Assembly (NCBI RefSeq): GCF_025998815.1 | Contig: NZ_AP026678.1 | Location: 3,348,001-3,412,000 of the forward strand | DNA length: 64,000 bases | Direction of reading: 5' to 3' | Source of the DNA: Ignavibacterium sp. | GTDB lineage: Bacteria; Bacteroidota; Ignavibacteria; Ignavibacteriales; Ignavibacteriaceae | In this document: one piece after another, positions 1 through 9,379 of the stretch | Position numbering within the stretch: the stretch's first letter is position 1 | Layout: every line of letters starts with the position of its first letter | Translations under genes and position numbers: made by a program | Notes under the pieces: model-generated | The model's input: the letters and a program-made list of their open reading frames with translations, nothing else | Told to the model about the DNA's origin: nothing | Database searches by the model: none

Positions 1-614
1 AGCGCTATTGTTGCATAAGTGTTATCAATTCTATCTGATAATATGGTTGATGTTGTAAATGCTACTGTCGAATGTCCGGACGGAAATGAAGTATAATCAT
101 TAGTAGTTTGAAAAAATCTGAAATCAAGATGTCCGTCATTTTTATATGGTCTGCTTCTGCCTGAAACAAATTTGATTAAAGTTGTAGTAACGCCAGCATA
201 GAATAAACCTTCGATTAGCATCCTTCCTGTAACAGTTAAATCTTTGTTCTTCGTTATCCTTCCGCCAAAATAAAGAGTACCTGCAAAAATTCCTGCATAG
301 GAAATTTCTCCATAGATTCTTCCAAATTCAGAAATGTAATCCAGAGTCTGTGATTTATTATTTAACCAAAACTCTCGGTTATCTTCATCCAATAAAGTTG
401 CAGAAGCAGTAAGTGCTATCAAAGAACCAAAAGTAATCCAATCTTTATTATCAAACTTAGAAGGTGCTTGAAAAATATTTTTACCTGTATTAAAAAAAGA
501 TTTAATATCATCATTTAATGTTGGAAAATCCTGCGAAGAGTTTACCGTTGAATCAATAATTTGACTATAAACAGAAATATTAAAAATTATTAGTGCACTT
601 AGAAAAAATTTCAT
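1..614 (-). CDS. PAP2-family membrane-associated phosphatase (C-terminus off the window)
   Basis: Reading leftward from the ATG at 612-614 gives at least 204 open codons that run off the window edge, so this is a 5' portion only. The protein starts with a signal-peptide-like hydrophobic stretch (FLSALIIFNISVYSQ). It carries the PAP2 (type 2 phosphatidic acid phosphatase) signatures: K-x6-R-P as KFVSGRSRP at about residues 148-156, and PSGH at about 178-181. The third motif with the catalytic His would lie beyond the window. Family members dephosphorylate lipid phosphates such as undecaprenyl-PP or phosphatidic acid in the membrane or periplasm. The substrate cannot be told here. It is separated from secF by a terminator, so it is a separate transcription unit. 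Confidence 0.85.
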   Translation of the reverse strand, partial: MKFFLSALIIFNISVYSQIIDSTVNSSQDFPTLNDDIKSFFNTGKNIFQAPSKFDNKDWITFGSLIALTASATLLDEDNREFWLNNKSQTLDYISEFGRIYGEISYAGIFAGTLYFGGRITKNKDLTVTGRMLIEGLFYAGVTTTLIKFVSGRSRPYKNDGHLDFRFFQTTNDYTSFPSGHSTVAFTTSTILSDRIDNTYATIA

Positions 615-690
615 TATCCAAAACTTTATCTGATTTGATGCAAAGATATTCTAATAAAACTTGTATGAAAAACTAATTCGAAAAGAAAAT

Positions 691-724
691 AAAAAAGCCG
701 ATGAAATATTTCACCGGCTTTTAC
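691..724 (-). terminator. Rho-independent terminator after secF
   Basis: On the minus strand AAAAGCCGGTGAAA pairs with TTTCATCGGCTTTT around a very short loop and runs straight into a T-tract. It lies 18 bases past the secF stop and closes the secDF unit. Confidence 0.85.
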
Positions 725-741
725 AAAACTAAAAATATTTT

Positions 742-1884
742 TTACGAGAATTGAACTTTTTTCTTTGCTTTCTGAGCATAATCAAGAACTAATGCAGATG
801 CAACAAATATTGATGAATATGTTCCGATTATAATTCCGAATAAAAGTGTGAAAGAGAATGCTCTTAAAACATCACCACCAAGAATAAAAAGTACGAATAC
901 TGCAAGAAGTGTGGTAAAACCAGTAATGATAGTTCTGCTCATTGTTTGATTGATGCTTTTATTTATTAACTCTTCCAAAGGCATTGTTTTATGAATTTTC
1001 ATATTCTCTCTTATTCTATCAAACACAATTACTGTATCGTTAATCGAGTAACCAACAAGAGTTAAAAATGCTGCAACCACAGGAAGATCAATTTCAAGAT
1101 TTAATCCCGGAATTACTCCATAAAGAACTGCATATAAACCAACTGTAATTAAAACATCATGGAAAAGTGCAGTAACAGCACCAACAGCAAAGATAAACTT
1201 GAACCTGAAACCGAGATAGATAAGAATTACAACAAGTGAAAGCAGCACTGCAAGCACAGCATCCCTTTTTAATTCTTCACCGATTTTTGGCCCAACTCTG
1301 TCTTCCTTAACAACCTGAAAAGGATTGTCTTTTACTTTTTCGCGCAGGACTTCTTTAATCCAGTCAGCAATACCAACTCTTACAAGCATTTGTTTATTAT
1401 CAAGCTCCTCAGAAACTTTTCCTGTCTGAAAACCTTGTGCAAAAAGTTCTGCAATCATTGTGTTGGTTGTATCAGGATTAGTGAATTCTACTGTAATTGA
1501 GTTAATGGTAGAATCAACAATCTGATATGGAACACCTGGCATAATCTTATTAATATTTTCTCTGATTCTTTCAACAACTTTAGGATAAATTTCTTTTGGA
1601 ATTTCCTGAAGTTCTGTTCTTACAAGTATTCCTGTTTCAGCACCAAATGTTCTTACTTCAACTGCGCCAAGTCCGATATTAGCAAGATCATTTCTAATCT
1701 TAGCTACATCAACCGGCTTTTCAAATTGAAGTACGATTTCACTACCACCTTTGAAATCTATTCCGAACACAAGTCCGCGAAATACTACATTCAGCATTCC
1801 GATAAGGAATAACACTAATGAAACGATGTAGAATGTTTTTCGCATTCCCATCCAATTGACATTTAAATTATGAAATATTCTCAT
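742..1884 (-). CDS. secF: Protein translocase subunit SecF
   Basis: SecF, 380 aa, is the partner of SecD in the accessory complex that uses proton motive force to help pull proteins out of SecYEG on the outer face of the inner membrane. The first transmembrane helix is followed by the conserved FGIDFKGGSEI (about residues 41-51). A large periplasmic domain follows, then a five-helix RND-type membrane bundle holding the SecF hallmark GYSINDTVIVFDRIREN (about 278-294). The length is somewhat above the common ~310 aa because the periplasmic domain is long. It lies 24 bases after secD on the same strand, so the two are almost certainly cotranscribed. A strong terminator follows. Confidence 0.97.
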   Translation of the reverse strand: MRIFHNLNVNWMGMRKTFYIVSLVLFLIGMLNVVFRGLVFGIDFKGGSEIVLQFEKPVDVAKIRNDLANIGLGAVEVRTFGAETGILVRTELQEIPKEIYPKVVERIRENINKIMPGVPYQIVDSTINSITVEFTNPDTTNTMIAELFAQGFQTGKVSEELDNKQMLVRVGIADWIKEVLREKVKDNPFQVVKEDRVGPKIGEELKRDAVLAVLLSLVVILIYLGFRFKFIFAVGAVTALFHDVLITVGLYAVLYGVIPGLNLEIDLPVVAAFLTLVGYSINDTVIVFDRIRENMKIHKTMPLEELINKSINQTMSRTIITGFTTLLAVFVLFILGGDVLRAFSFTLLFGIIIGTYSSIFVASALVLDYAQKAKKKVQFS

Positions 1885-1908
1885 TGAACTATAAACTCCT
1901 TAATCTAA

Positions 1909-3840
1909 TTAACCGATAGAGATTTTTGCACCTTTCGATGCGAGATAATCAAAAATTAATCTGGAAATAACCAATGCACTGAATAATGTTGAAGCAATAC
2001 CAATCATAAGCGTAAGTGCAAATCCTTGTACAGGTCCGGTTCCAAACTGATAGAGAATTATTCCTGTAAAGAATGTTGTAATATTTGAGTCAATAATCGC
2101 AGACATAGCTTTTGAAAAACCACTGTCAATTGATGCCTTGAGCGTTTTTCCGGTTGCTAATTCCTCTCTCATTCTTTCGAAAATAAGTACATTAGCATCC
2201 ACCGCCATTCCGATTGTCAACACGATACCAGCAATACCAGGTAATGTAAGTGTTGCTTTGAATCCTGCTAAAACACTGAGTATAAAAAGTATAGTGAGAA
2301 TTAAAACTGCAGCAGCAATTGAACCTGATTGTCTGTAGTAAATAATCATAAATACTGCAACTGCAAGATATCCGAATAATGCAGAGTTTAATCCTCCTTG
2401 TACAGAATCTTCACCTAGAGAAGGTCCAACTATTCTTTCTTCAATTACATCAACAGGTGCAGGGAGCGCACCAGCTTTAAGGACAATTTCTAACAACTTT
2501 GCTTCATCAAGATTTTCCATACCTTCAATCTGAGATCTTCCACCGGGTATCTTTCCTCTTACAACAGGAGCAGAAAAAACTTTTCCGTCAAGCATTATTG
2601 CAATTCTTTTTCCGATATTAGCTCCGGTAATTCTTGCCCATTCAACAGCACCTTCTGAATTCATTTCCATATTAACAATTGGTGCTGAACTGTTTGGGTC
2701 AAGTGTTGCGACTGCATTTGTAACTACTCCACCTGTTAATTCAGGTTGTCTGTTCACCAGGTACATAAAATAAACTTTTTTACCATCCTGAGTTGTACTT
2801 ACAGGTTTTGCGGAGAAAACAAACTCAACATTATCAGGAATTTCTTTTTTTACTTCGGGTAATGATAACCATCTCTGAATTTTATTTCTGTCATCTTCTT
2901 TCACAAATGCATCGGCGCTTCTGCCTTGCGGATCGAGTAAAGCCACAGAAAAGAAAGGATGCTGCTGTCTGAATTCTTCTTCAGTCAATTGTTTTTGAGT
3001 TGTATCGGCTGCAGCAGTTGTGTCGGCTTTTTTTGTCGTGTCTGATAATTCTGCTAATAAAGAATCGTTACCGGCTGCTAATACTTTTGCCAAAGCTTTA
3101 TCAATTCTTTCCATTATCTGATAAGTGAAATCAGGATCTTTAACCAAACGGAATTCGAGTAAAGCAGTTCCTTGTAAAAGTTGTTTAGCTTCTTCTTCTT
3201 TGGCTATGCCGGGTAATTCAACAATAATTCTTCGTGAACCCTGTCTTTGAATTGATGGTTCAGAAACACCGTATTGGTCAACTCTGTTTCTGATGATTTC
3301 CATTGCACGGGTTACAGCATCTTCAGAATCTTTTTTCAACTGAGCGATAATTTCTGCATCATCCTGTCTTACGGTACCAAAGTATCTGCTTAATCTTATT
3401 CCTTTCTGCTGAAGTTTTCGTGCAATAATTTCAACAACTGATTCATCGGATGTTTCAGCTTCTTTTTTTGCTTCAGCAAGAGTAGAATTGAAAACCTGAT
3501 CGGGATTATTTGCAAGTTTTTCAAGAAGTTTTGCAGTGTTCACTTCAAGTACGACACGCATACCGCCTTGCAAATCAAGTCCGAGTTTTAATCTTTTTAG
3601 TCTGTTTTCAACAATTGAAGGATCGGATTGTTTGATGCTGTCTTCAACTATTGTGAGTAATTCTTCCAAATCACTTTTGGAAATTTGAGGGTTTTGTTTA
3701 AGGATTTCCTGCTTTTTCTGTTCAACAACACTTTGAATGTGTTTGTTGTTCTGATAATCCAAATAGGTTGGATATAACAGATAAATACTAAGAGCAATTG
3801 CAGCAAGAATTATTATTATCCTGAATCTGTACTCTTTCAT
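1909..3840 (-). CDS. secD: Protein translocase subunit SecD
   Basis: SecD, 643 aa, works with SecF in late protein export. One N-terminal transmembrane helix is followed by a coiled segment and GLDLQGGMRVVLEVN (about residues 87-101), the SecD motif. The P1 periplasmic domain includes the VDQYGVSEPSIQRQG stretch. The C-terminal five-helix RND bundle carries GMAVDANVLIFERMREE. The protein is longer than many SecDs. An Asp/Thr-rich low-complexity insert (around TTKKADTTAAADTTQ) sits in the periplasmic domain at about residues 268-284. This insert looks lineage-specific and I cannot assign it a function. It is the first gene of the secDF pair; its upstream gap (3841-4046) separates it from the nucleoside salvage genes. 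Confidence 0.97.
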   Translation of the reverse strand: MKEYRFRIIIILAAIALSIYLLYPTYLDYQNNKHIQSVVEQKKQEILKQNPQISKSDLEELLTIVEDSIKQSDPSIVENRLKRLKLGLDLQGGMRVVLEVNTAKLLEKLANNPDQVFNSTLAEAKKEAETSDESVVEIIARKLQQKGIRLSRYFGTVRQDDAEIIAQLKKDSEDAVTRAMEIIRNRVDQYGVSEPSIQRQGSRRIIVELPGIAKEEEAKQLLQGTALLEFRLVKDPDFTYQIMERIDKALAKVLAAGNDSLLAELSDTTKKADTTAAADTTQKQLTEEEFRQQHPFFSVALLDPQGRSADAFVKEDDRNKIQRWLSLPEVKKEIPDNVEFVFSAKPVSTTQDGKKVYFMYLVNRQPELTGGVVTNAVATLDPNSSAPIVNMEMNSEGAVEWARITGANIGKRIAIMLDGKVFSAPVVRGKIPGGRSQIEGMENLDEAKLLEIVLKAGALPAPVDVIEERIVGPSLGEDSVQGGLNSALFGYLAVAVFMIIYYRQSGSIAAAVLILTILFILSVLAGFKATLTLPGIAGIVLTIGMAVDANVLIFERMREELATGKTLKASIDSGFSKAMSAIIDSNITTFFTGIILYQFGTGPVQGFALTLMIGIASTLFSALVISRLIFDYLASKGAKISIG

Positions 3841-4046
3841 AACACCTGTTTTTTTGTTTCTGATTAGGAGTTTCTAAATAATTAGCTGTCAAACTTAAAC
3901 CATGAGGCAGCAAAAGTCAATTAAATTGATGTGTAATAATCATTAGAAATGCATAAAATAGAGCTAAAGTAAGGTTTTCTGTTAAATATCACTTCCCTTT
4001 ATATTTTGACAAGTGAGGAATTTTCAGAAAAATTATGTATCCGAAA

Positions 4047-4871
4047 TTAAATTGATTTAATTACACTTTCGAGCAGCAGCGAAAATTTTTCTTTTACTTT
4101 TTCTGCAGTTTCCGTCACTTCAGCGTGTGACAGCTTTTTATCTGAAATTCCTGCTGCAAGATTTGTGATGCAGGAAATCACTGCTGTTTCCATTCCAAGG
4201 TAAGTTGAAAAAATTGCTTCGTGAACGGTTGACATTCCAACTGCATCAGCTCCAAACTTTTTGAAGAATTGAATTTCGGCTGGAGTTTCGTATGACGGAC
4301 CTTTAGCATAAATGTAAGTGCCTTGTTTAATATCAACTCCAACTTCATTGGCAGCAATTTTAATCAATTTAGTTAATGAATTTTGCTCAAGAGTTAATAA
4401 AAAATTTTTTGCTTCAAGAGAACTTAATCCAATCAAGTGAGTAAGTTCTTTCTTGATGAAAATTCCGTTAAGCGAATTTGCGAGCATTAAATCACCGGGA
4501 GCAAAATTTGGATTAATTCCACCGGAAGCATTGGTTAAGATTATTTTCTTACATCCTAATTTGTGGGCGATGAAAACCGGTAGTACACATTCACTTATTT
4601 TATATCCTTCGTAAAAATGAATTCTTCCCTGAAATAATAAAACATTCTTACCATACTTTTCAGAGATGTGAATTTTCCCTTCGTGCCCAACTATTGTTGA
4701 TGGAGGATAACCAGGCAATTCGGAAGTGCGATAGACTTTTTTTGACTCCAAACGATTTGCAAAATCACCGAGTCCACTGCCAAGAACTATTGCAATATCA
4801 GGTGATGGCAGATTTTCATTTGCAAAGAATTTAATCAGTGATTCGTACTTAAGATTGAGATTTATTCTCAT
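4047..4871 (-). CDS. punA: Purine nucleoside phosphorylase (trimeric, family I)
   Basis: This 274 aa protein matches the trimeric purine nucleoside phosphorylase family in length and motifs: phosphate-binding GSGLGDFA near residue 31, GHEGKI, GRIHFYEGY, and the base-binding TNASGGINPNFAPGDLM segment. Later AKGPSYETPAEI and GADAVGMSTVHEA are the substrate-site signatures. The enzyme splits inosine or guanosine with phosphate to base plus (deoxy)ribose-1-phosphate in the cytoplasm. The gene is the last of a four-gene same-strand run with a nucleoside permease (3 bases upstream), thymidine kinase and cytidine deaminase, which fits uptake and salvage of nucleosides. 5'-methylthioadenosine phosphorylases are relatives, but the length and motifs favour PNP. 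Confidence 0.93.
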   Translation of the reverse strand: MRINLNLKYESLIKFFANENLPSPDIAIVLGSGLGDFANRLESKKVYRTSELPGYPPSTIVGHEGKIHISEKYGKNVLLFQGRIHFYEGYKISECVLPVFIAHKLGCKKIILTNASGGINPNFAPGDLMLANSLNGIFIKKELTHLIGLSSLEAKNFLLTLEQNSLTKLIKIAANEVGVDIKQGTYIYAKGPSYETPAEIQFFKKFGADAVGMSTVHEAIFSTYLGMETAVISCITNLAAGISDKKLSHAEVTETAEKVKEKFSLLLESVIKSI

Positions 4872-4874
4872 TCA

Positions 4875-6233
4875 TCAACCTGCGAAGAAAAGTCCGGCTA
4901 AAGTAGCAGTCATTAATGTTGCCATAACACCACCAATTACAGCTTTAATTCCCAGAGCAGCAATATCTGATTTTCTGCTTGGTGCAATCGGACCAAGTCC
5001 TCCAATCTGAATTGCTATCGAACTGAAATTTGCAAATCCACATAACGCATAAGTAAGCATAAGAATAGATTTATCGGTAACAAGTTTACCTGTTTCAATT
5101 AATGTTCCCATTTCGGAATAAGCAACAAATTCATTGAGAACAATCTTTGTTCCCAATAAGCTTCCGAAAGTAAGAGCATCGTGCCAGGGGACACCAATTC
5201 CAAATGCTACAACCTGAAGAATCAACCCAATTATAAGTTGAAAACTTAACGGGCTTCCAAAAGTAGTTTTTAGATATTCATTAATTCCGACAATATCTCC
5301 TAAACCGTTAAGCAGATAATTAATCAAAGCAATCAAAGCGATGAAAGCAATAAGCATTGCACCAACATTCAGAGCAAGTTTAAGTCCGTCGCCAGCACCA
5401 TTTGCCGCAGCTTCAATAATATTTCCTGCGGTCTTTTCAACTTCAACTTTTACTGTACCTTTGGTTAATGGTTCTGATGTTTCGGGGAACAAAATCTTGG
5501 CAATAACCATTGCAGCGGGAGCTGCCATAACACTTGCACCAAGAAGTTGTGTGGCAAATAATTTTTGCGCTTCGATTAAAGGAATTCCGTGAGAAACCGA
5601 ATAAGCACTTCCAAGAATTTGTATGTAAGCTGCCATAACTCCACCAGCAATCGTAGCCATTCCACCAACCATAACAGTTAGAATTTCACTTTTGGTCATC
5701 TTTTCGATGTACGGTTTAATCATCAAAGGTGCTTCTGTCTGTCCGACGAAAATATTGGCAGTACAGGAAAGTGATTCGGCACCACTTGTGCCCATCAACT
5801 TTGCCATTACCCATGCCATTGCCTGAACAATTCGTTGCATTACTCCGAGATAGTAGAGAATGGACATCAACGATGCAAAGAAAATTATTGTAGGCAAAAC
5901 CTGAAATGCGAAGAAAAATCCCAGAGAATTTTCTGAGCCAGGAGCCAGAGCAAGATTTCCGAAAACAAATTTCGCTCCTTCTGTTGTGAAATTAAGTATC
6001 AGGACAAATATGTAGCTAACTCCATTGAAAAAATCTTTGGGCCAACCAAGAATGAAGAAAAATTTTCTAAGCTCTTCACCTTTAAGAATAAAAAGAGCAA
6101 AGACTAATTGAATTGATAATCCTGCAATTACCAACCTCCAGCTAATTTTCTTTTTATTATTTGAAAGAAGGAAAGCAATTCCAATCAAAACAAAAATTCC
6201 GATGATGCCGCGAAATAATGATTCTACTATCAT
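4875..6233 (-). CDS. NupC/CNT-family concentrative nucleoside transporter
   Basis: Polytopic inner-membrane protein, 452 aa, of the concentrative nucleoside transporter family. These carriers import nucleosides with H+ or Na+. Visible family motifs are NIFVGQTEAPLMIKPY in the first conserved core repeat, GGMATIAGGVMAAYI, and the late YALCGFANFSSIAIQIGGLG with its nucleoside/Na+ site. A soluble stretch near residues 255-275 is followed by the second hairpin and helix set. It sits between tdk and the purine nucleoside phosphorylase with gaps of 11 and 3 bases, so it is very likely part of one salvage operon. The Na+ versus H+ specificity cannot be settled by eye. Confidence 0.93.
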   Translation of the reverse strand: MIVESLFRGIIGIFVLIGIAFLLSNNKKKISWRLVIAGLSIQLVFALFILKGEELRKFFFILGWPKDFFNGVSYIFVLILNFTTEGAKFVFGNLALAPGSENSLGFFFAFQVLPTIIFFASLMSILYYLGVMQRIVQAMAWVMAKLMGTSGAESLSCTANIFVGQTEAPLMIKPYIEKMTKSEILTVMVGGMATIAGGVMAAYIQILGSAYSVSHGIPLIEAQKLFATQLLGASVMAAPAAMVIAKILFPETSEPLTKGTVKVEVEKTAGNIIEAAANGAGDGLKLALNVGAMLIAFIALIALINYLLNGLGDIVGINEYLKTTFGSPLSFQLIIGLILQVVAFGIGVPWHDALTFGSLLGTKIVLNEFVAYSEMGTLIETGKLVTDKSILMLTYALCGFANFSSIAIQIGGLGPIAPSRKSDIAALGIKAVIGGVMATLMTATLAGLFFAG

Positions 6234-6244
6234 AATATTTTTCT

Positions 6245-6814
6245 CTATGATTCTTCAGGAATGTAATGACATTTTCTGCATCGTGCTTCATAAACATCTG
6301 AAGCACCGACAACAACTCTGTCTTTTACTGCAACTTTTCGTTGAGTTTTATTTGCGGGATTTCCACAAACAACACAAATAGCGTGAAGCTTTGTTATGTA
6401 TTCTGCAACTGCTAATAATTGAGGCATTGGTTCGAAAGGAATCCCACGATAATCCTGATCAAGTCCGGCAACAATTACTCGCTTACCTTTATTTGCAAGC
6501 TCGATACAAACATCAACCAAATCATTTGAAAAAAATTGAGCTTCATCAATTCCGATTACCTGAGCATCTTCAGAAAGAGTGAGAATTTCTTTTGAATCTT
6601 TAACCAATGCAGATGGCATTGATTGCTCGCTGTGCGAGACAATTGAATCAGAGGAGTATCGAATATCAATTTCTGGTTTAAAGATTTTTAACTTTTGTTT
6701 GGCAATTTGCGCGCGCTTAAGTCGTTTTATTAATTCTTCTGTTTTCCCTGAGAACATACAACCGGCAATTACTTCAATCCAACCGGTTCCGTTAGGTATT
6801 GCGTGAGGTTCCAT
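6245..6814 (-). CDS. tdk: Thymidine kinase
   Basis: Type II thymidine kinase, 189 aa, which phosphorylates thymidine to dTMP with ATP in the cytoplasm. It has the Walker A loop [15 protein letters not shown] (about residues 18-32), the Walker B/catalytic IDEAQFF (about 110-116), and the lasso domain with two zinc-binding pairs, CVVCG and CRKC, near residues 147-182. The length is normal for the family. It lies 5 bases after cdd and 11 bases before the nucleoside transporter, on the same strand, inside the salvage run. Confidence 0.96.
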   Translation of the reverse strand: MEPHAIPNGTGWIEVIAGCMFSGKTEELIKRLKRAQIAKQKLKIFKPEIDIRYSSDSIVSHSEQSMPSALVKDSKEILTLSEDAQVIGIDEAQFFSNDLVDVCIELANKGKRVIVAGLDQDYRGIPFEPMPQLLAVAEYITKLHAICVVCGNPANKTQRKVAVKDRVVVGASDVYEARCRKCHYIPEES

Positions 6815-6819
6815 AAAAT

Positions 6820-7221
6820 TTATTTCCTGTTATTTAATTCTTTATCGCTGAACGCAAACGGAAGTAAATCATTTGCTTTCAAAACCTGATATTCATTATT
6901 TCCATTTATAAGTATTACATCAATATTTCCGCAGAGGTCTGAAATTACTTGTCGGCAAGCTCCGCAAGGCGAGATATAGTTTTTTGTATCTGCTGCAACA
7001 GCTATTGCTTTAAATTTTTTTCTTCCGTCTGAATATGCCTGAAAGATTGCATTTCTTTCTGCACAAATTGTAAGACTGTAAGAACTTACTTCTACATTAC
7101 AACCAGTTATTATTTGGTCATCATCGGTTAATAATGCAGCACCAACTCTGAAATTGGAATATGGTGCGTAAGCATTTTGTTTGGCTTCAATTGCTTTTTG
7201 AACGAGTAACTTGTAATCCAT
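6820..7221 (-). CDS. cdd: Cytidine deaminase
   Basis: Homotetrameric-type cytidine deaminase, 133 aa, converting (deoxy)cytidine to (deoxy)uridine. The zinc site is visible as [10 protein letters not shown] (Cys plus catalytic Glu) and PCGACRQVI (two Cys). The substrate-binding N-terminal [16 protein letters not shown] is typical. First gene of the compact cdd-tdk-transporter-PNP run. A 41-base gap separates it from the methyltransferase upstream, so transcription may start in that gap or come from the glycosyltransferase unit. Confidence 0.96.
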   Translation of the reverse strand: MDYKLLVQKAIEAKQNAYAPYSNFRVGAALLTDDDQIITGCNVEVSSYSLTICAERNAIFQAYSDGRKKFKAIAVAADTKNYISPCGACRQVISDLCGNIDVILINGNNEYQVLKANDLLPFAFSDKELNNRK

Positions 7222-7262
7222 AATTGTGTTCCAAAAATATTTTAACAGTTATTGAATTCAAA

Positions 7263-8093
7263 CTAAACACATTTCTTTTTCATTACTAAGTAGAAAGTTG
7301 GAGTAAGATATTTATTTACAAATCCGTAATTGTTATTGCTTATTCTTCTAACAATTTTATCAGCTTTAATTCGCTTCAGTAAATTAATGAGACTAAGATG
7401 AAAATCACTCCACACAATTCCTTTGTTTTCTCTGAATAATTCATCAACTGAAAAATTAGTCATTATTCTAATTTCAAATCTATCAGAAAACAAATTCCAC
7501 AATCTTTTAAGTGAGAGAAGTTGTGGAATGTCTTTTCTGTTAAACTCAGACTTCCTGAAATATCTGATAAAATATTTTCTTAAAAGTTTTCTGTTAAGAA
7601 TTGAAATAATTGGAGTTCCCCAATGAGGATCAGAAATAAAATTTATAATTGAAAGTCGGTTTGGAGTACTTAAATAAATCATCCCATCAGCTTTTAATAC
7701 TCTGACTACTTCTTTATAAAGCTGATGGAGATTTTCAATATGTTCAATCACATCCTGAATAATCACTAAATCAAAAGTTGAATCAGCGAATGGAAGTTCG
7801 ATTGCGTTTGCCTGAAATGATTTTCTTAATCTGAAATTTTCTTTTTGTCTTCTCAGCCGAAAAAGATTTATATCAGTACTAATGACAAAATTATTATCAG
7901 ATAAAACTTTCGAAGTTCCACCTTCACCACTGCCAAGATCAAGAATCGTTAAATTGCGAAGTTCGCAATGCTGCTCAAGAATTAACTTAACAAATTTGCC
8001 TCGCTCAACCGAAATATTGCGAGCTCTTTCCCATCTTATAAAATTGGGATGAGTTTTATCCAACCAAACAGGTAGAGTTTTAATTATTTCCAT
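7263..8093 (-). CDS. Class I SAM-dependent methyltransferase
   Basis: Protein of 276 aa with a Methyltransf_11/UbiE-like Rossmann domain. The SAM-binding glycine motif is ILDLGSGEGGTSKVL (about residues 49-63). An acidic strand end follows (VISTDINL), then the DLVIIQDVIEHI motif IV region near residues 109-120 and LKADGMIYLSTPNRLS. The substrate is unknown. Its start overlaps the end of the family 2 glycosyltransferase gene by 10 bases, so the two are cotranslated or at least cotranscribed. The pairing suggests modification of a polysaccharide, lipid or glycan, but that is inference from context. Confidence 0.85.
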   Translation of the reverse strand: MEIIKTLPVWLDKTHPNFIRWERARNISVERGKFVKLILEQHCELRNLTILDLGSGEGGTSKVLSDNNFVISTDINLFRLRRQKENFRLRKSFQANAIELPFADSTFDLVIIQDVIEHIENLHQLYKEVVRVLKADGMIYLSTPNRLSIINFISDPHWGTPIISILNRKLLRKYFIRYFRKSEFNRKDIPQLLSLKRLWNLFSDRFEIRIMTNFSVDELFRENKGIVWSDFHLSLINLLKRIKADKIVRRISNNNYGFVNKYLTPTFYLVMKKKCV

Positions 8094-9175
8094 TTATCCT
8101 TTCTGAAAACTGAATTGATAAAATTTACAATTAAAAGTGTTTCATAAACCGGTTGGAGATAGAGGATTTCATTCCACTTAAAATCTCTTGTTAATTTTGA
8201 TTGAACAGTTTGTGTAGCTACAATATCCAGAATCATCTTTATGACGAAAGGGAACAGGAACCAATTTGAAAATGGAATCAGCAAGATTGAGTATAAAGAG
8301 AAAATATTTACTGAATGCCAGAATGCAAGCATAATCTTATGCTTCAGAAGATAATGATGTGAAGTTTTCAGATGCCTGCTTTTTCTGTTAAAATATTCTT
8401 TGAAAGATTTTGAAGCTTTAGAATGAACAAGATCATTCCCATTTCTGAAAGTCGCTATCTTCAATTTTTGTTTTACTGCTTCCCTTAAAAATAAATCATC
8501 ATCGCCGCTCAGAGTTTCAAGTGTTTTTGAATAGCCATTTAATCTGTAATAAACTTCTTTTATGAAAGCAATACTTCTTGAAGTTGCTGAATAAGGAATT
8601 CCGAACCCTACAGATGAAAAATATAAAATATAATTTCTGAAATTTTCGTATGACGAAATTTTGCTAATCAGACTTTTTCCTTTTCTAAGTGGTGAATAGC
8701 CAAACACAATATCATTCCCATCATCAATTTTGTTTGATATTGATTTTAGCCAATTCGATTCAGGTTCACAATCCGCATCAGTAATTGCAATTATATCAAA
8801 CTTTGAATTTTGTATTCCAATATCAATTACACCTTTCTTGCCCGGATATTTTTTATCTGATGCAAAAACAACTTTATAGTTATCAATCAAATTTTGGTTC
8901 AGTAACTTTGTTGAATCGTCCGAAGAATTATCATCAACAAAAATCACTTCGTATTTATCCGAAGGGTAATCAAGATTCTTTAATGCATTCAACAAATCAG
9001 AAATGTTCTCTTGTTCGTTTTTGAATGGAATTATTATAGAAATGTTTTGAAATGAAGTAGTGGTTCCTGGAGTCTGTTGAAAAACTCTCTTGAGTCCTAT
9101 AAGGATTAAAGATGTCATTAACACTAAACATATTGGTAAGATTATTGTCAGTAGAACCATAAAAAAATTTTTCAT
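8084..9175 (-). CDS. Family 2 glycosyltransferase, membrane-anchored
   Basis: Protein of 363 aa with an N-terminal transmembrane helix, a GT-A catalytic domain and two or more C-terminal hydrophobic helices (about residues 290-345). GT2 features are SIIIPFKNEQENI (about 46-58), IFVDDNSSDDST (about 79-90), the DxD-like TDADCEPESNW, and the acceptor/catalytic SGDDDLFLREA. Such enzymes transfer a sugar from a nucleotide sugar to a lipid or glycan acceptor at the inner membrane. The donor is not predictable here. It starts a leftward unit with the methyltransferase. The 204-base region upstream is a divergent promoter region shared with the T9SS protein gene at 9380. Confidence 0.88.
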   Translation of the reverse strand: MKNFFMVLLTIILPICLVLMTSLILIGLKRVFQQTPGTTTSFQNISIIIPFKNEQENISDLLNALKNLDYPSDKYEVIFVDDNSSDDSTKLLNQNLIDNYKVVFASDKKYPGKKGVIDIGIQNSKFDIIAITDADCEPESNWLKSISNKIDDGNDIVFGYSPLRKGKSLISKISSYENFRNYILYFSSVGFGIPYSATSRSIAFIKEVYYRLNGYSKTLETLSGDDDLFLREAVKQKLKIATFRNGNDLVHSKASKSFKEYFNRKSRHLKTSHHYLLKHKIMLAFWHSVNIFSLYSILLIPFSNWFLFPFVIKMILDIVATQTVQSKLTRDFKWNEILYLQPVYETLLIVNFINSVFRKDKWK

Positions 9176-9379
9176 TAGACTATTGCGAAGTTATCTAAAA
9201 ATGTTTTAAGTTTTGGCAGGAAAAATCGGGCAGAATTTAAAAGAGAATATTCAGGCGTTAATCAAATCAGAAATTTCCTCTGGTTCGATACCGCTCAATT
9301 AAAATTTTTAGTGAATGTTTAATACTTACTTATCCAAAAATTAATTAACTAACTATCTTCAATCACAAGAGGAGCTGAA

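Noticed and set aside
9275-9300. GGTTCGATACC resembling a tRNA T-loop
   Set aside because: The flanking five bases do not pair as a T-stem and no acceptor or anticodon arms are found around it.
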